A stretch of 16,591 bases of DNA from Tritrichomonas foetus (lineage: Eukaryota > Parabasalia > Tritrichomonadida > Tritrichomonadidae), in assembly GCA_001839685.1 (NCBI GenBank), contig MLAK01001038.1, positions 87,388 to 103,978 of the forward strand. The letters run 5' to 3'. This document shows positions 15,704-16,591 of the stretch, piece by piece (positions within the stretch are counted from its first letter, which is position 1; each line of letters opens with the position of its first letter). The notes under the pieces were generated by a model. That model was not told the DNA's origin. It saw nothing but the letters and a program-made list of their open reading frames with translations, and did not search any database. The translations under genes were made by a program, and so were the position numbers.

Positions 15704-15717
15704 TGATGATGATGATG
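15704..15717. repeat. (GAT)n microsatellite
   Basis: Four or so perfect copies of the trinucleotide GAT in non-coding DNA. Confidence 0.7.
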
Positions 15718-16061
15718 TTTCAGATGGGTATTGAAATATTTGAGATATCTCAGAATTATTTTGAAACAAACATGCACAAAAAGTGAATAATTTTTTCTGA
15801 TGAAATCACAAAAAGCTGTCAGTCGCCCTCAAAAAGTAATAGATCTCCCTTAAAAAGTATTTTTAAGATTTCAATATAATCACCTCTGTAAACATCTGAA
15901 AAAAACAGTGACTATTCAAAAAGTCATTTTTTTAAAATCAGATTTTCCGTAAGCTTCTTCAAACCCAATCCAAAATGAAGAAACATGGATTAATCTTGAA
16001 AGATAGCATTTAAATGGTCATTTAAAATCGTTTGTGTGATGACTAAATCCAACTGAAGCAG

Positions 16062-16076
16062 AAAAAAAAAAAAAAA
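16062..16076 (+). repeat. A15 homopolymer
   Basis: A run of fifteen A lies about 18 nt before the ATG of the terminal pseudogene. Confidence 0.85.
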
Positions 16077-16093
16077 TATGATTAGTCATTACC

Positions 16094-16591
16094 ATGTCTA
16101 CTAATATCATTGAAAAATATTTACAAAACTCAATCACCATCCCCAAAGATTCTCAGCGACTTAAATTCATATTCCAATTGGTGATATTGATTTCGTCATT
16201 CTAAATTTACCAAAAGATTCTGATATTTCTAATATTTTAAGAACATTAACAAAACTCTTTTTAAAATCAAAAATGATTTCTAACTATAAAATAATTGATA
16301 ATGCTAATGTTCCAATAATTAAACTGTTAGAATGACCCTTTGGATTCAGTATTGATATATGTGCTTTGAATAATCATCGTGCAATGAATATTTCTCGTGT
16401 CCGAAAAAGTTTTAACTTATTCTCCACTTTTAAAGCCAATTTAAATGTTTATGAAACTTTTCATATATGGAATAAAATCTATGATCCTTCAAATGGTGGT
16501 ATTGGCTCAAATCTTTTAATTAATTTTGTTTTATTTGGTTTTCAATCACGTCCTGATTTATCAGGTAATGCAGGAAGAATGTTTTTTTTTT
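16094..16591 (+). pseudogene. Trf4/PAPD-like non-canonical poly(A) polymerase, decayed and cut by the window end
   Basis: An ATG at 16094 opens a frame (MSTNIIEKYLQNSITIPKDS) that resembles the N-terminal helix region of Trf4-type nucleotidyltransferases and stops near 16200. The catalytic part then reads in the -1 frame from about 16170: HIPIGDIDFVIL carries the two metal-binding Asp of the pol-beta fold. VPIIKL and FGFSIDICALNN follow, with the third Asp at 16354-16356. Next comes the central domain, with RVRKSFNLFSTF and the PAP-associated signature NGGIGSNLLINFVLFGFQ. A TGA at 16333-16335 interrupts this frame. Between the N-terminal piece and HIPIGDID, some 35-40 residues usual in the family, including the Gly-Ser motif that positions the nucleotide, appear deleted. 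One deletion with frame change plus one stop argue for a pseudogene. The active relatives add short A-tails to nuclear RNAs for decay. The 3' end lies beyond the window. Confidence 0.7.

Larger units (their letters stand above)
15099..16093. other. gene-free region between the orphan membrane protein and the terminal pseudogene
   Basis: About 1 kb of AT-rich DNA between divergent features. It holds two short inverted repeats, a GAT microsatellite and an A15 run. A 60-codon plus-strand frame (15438-15620) is open but shows no recognisable motif and could be chance. Confidence 0.55.

Overview
The window is AT-rich eukaryotic DNA from a parabasalid flagellate. It most resembles a trichomonad, and the low GC and loose gene spacing fit Tritrichomonas better than Trichomonas vaginalis, but the species call is inference. 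Three observations support this. All recognisable genes are uninterrupted, including one of 5.9 kb. Three minus-strand genes carry a UAAA tetranucleotide that shares its first three bases with the stop codon, and a fourth has UAAA directly after its stop; this is the known trichomonad polyadenylation signal. The gene content (LCAT-type lipase, family C19 ubiquitin peptidase, SLC13 transporter, DM10/EF-hand axonemal protein, GT61 glycosyltransferase) is also ordinary for this group.

Layout: 1-1691 is mostly non-coding, with decayed coding traces (about 250-780 on the minus strand, 76-192 on the plus strand), a cluster of GTTAAC palindromes (826-1003) and an 18-bp perfect palindrome (1572-1589). 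An LCAT/phospholipase gene (1692-3014, +) converges on a short DM10/EF-hand gene (3325-3909, -). A small GC-rich Ala/Pro-rich hypothetical gene follows (4222-4494, -). A GT61 glycosyltransferase (4707-5842, +) is split between two reading frames. After a 23-bp tandem repeat come three genes on the minus strand: a giant ubiquitin hydrolase (6130-11985), an SLC13/DASS transporter (12406-13944) and an orphan type I membrane protein (14379-15098). The window ends inside a decayed Trf4-like non-canonical poly(A) polymerase pseudogene (16094-16591, +).

The genes do not form an evident pathway. They look like independent housekeeping or surface/secretory genes, each with its own short 5' leader. I found no rRNA, tRNA, CRISPR array or intact mobile element. 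The points most worth following up are the frame break in the GT61 gene, the catalytic-motif deletion in the terminal pseudogene, the orphan membrane protein, the stand-alone DM10/EF-hand protein, and the unidentified relic near the left end. I see no convincing new multi-gene system.
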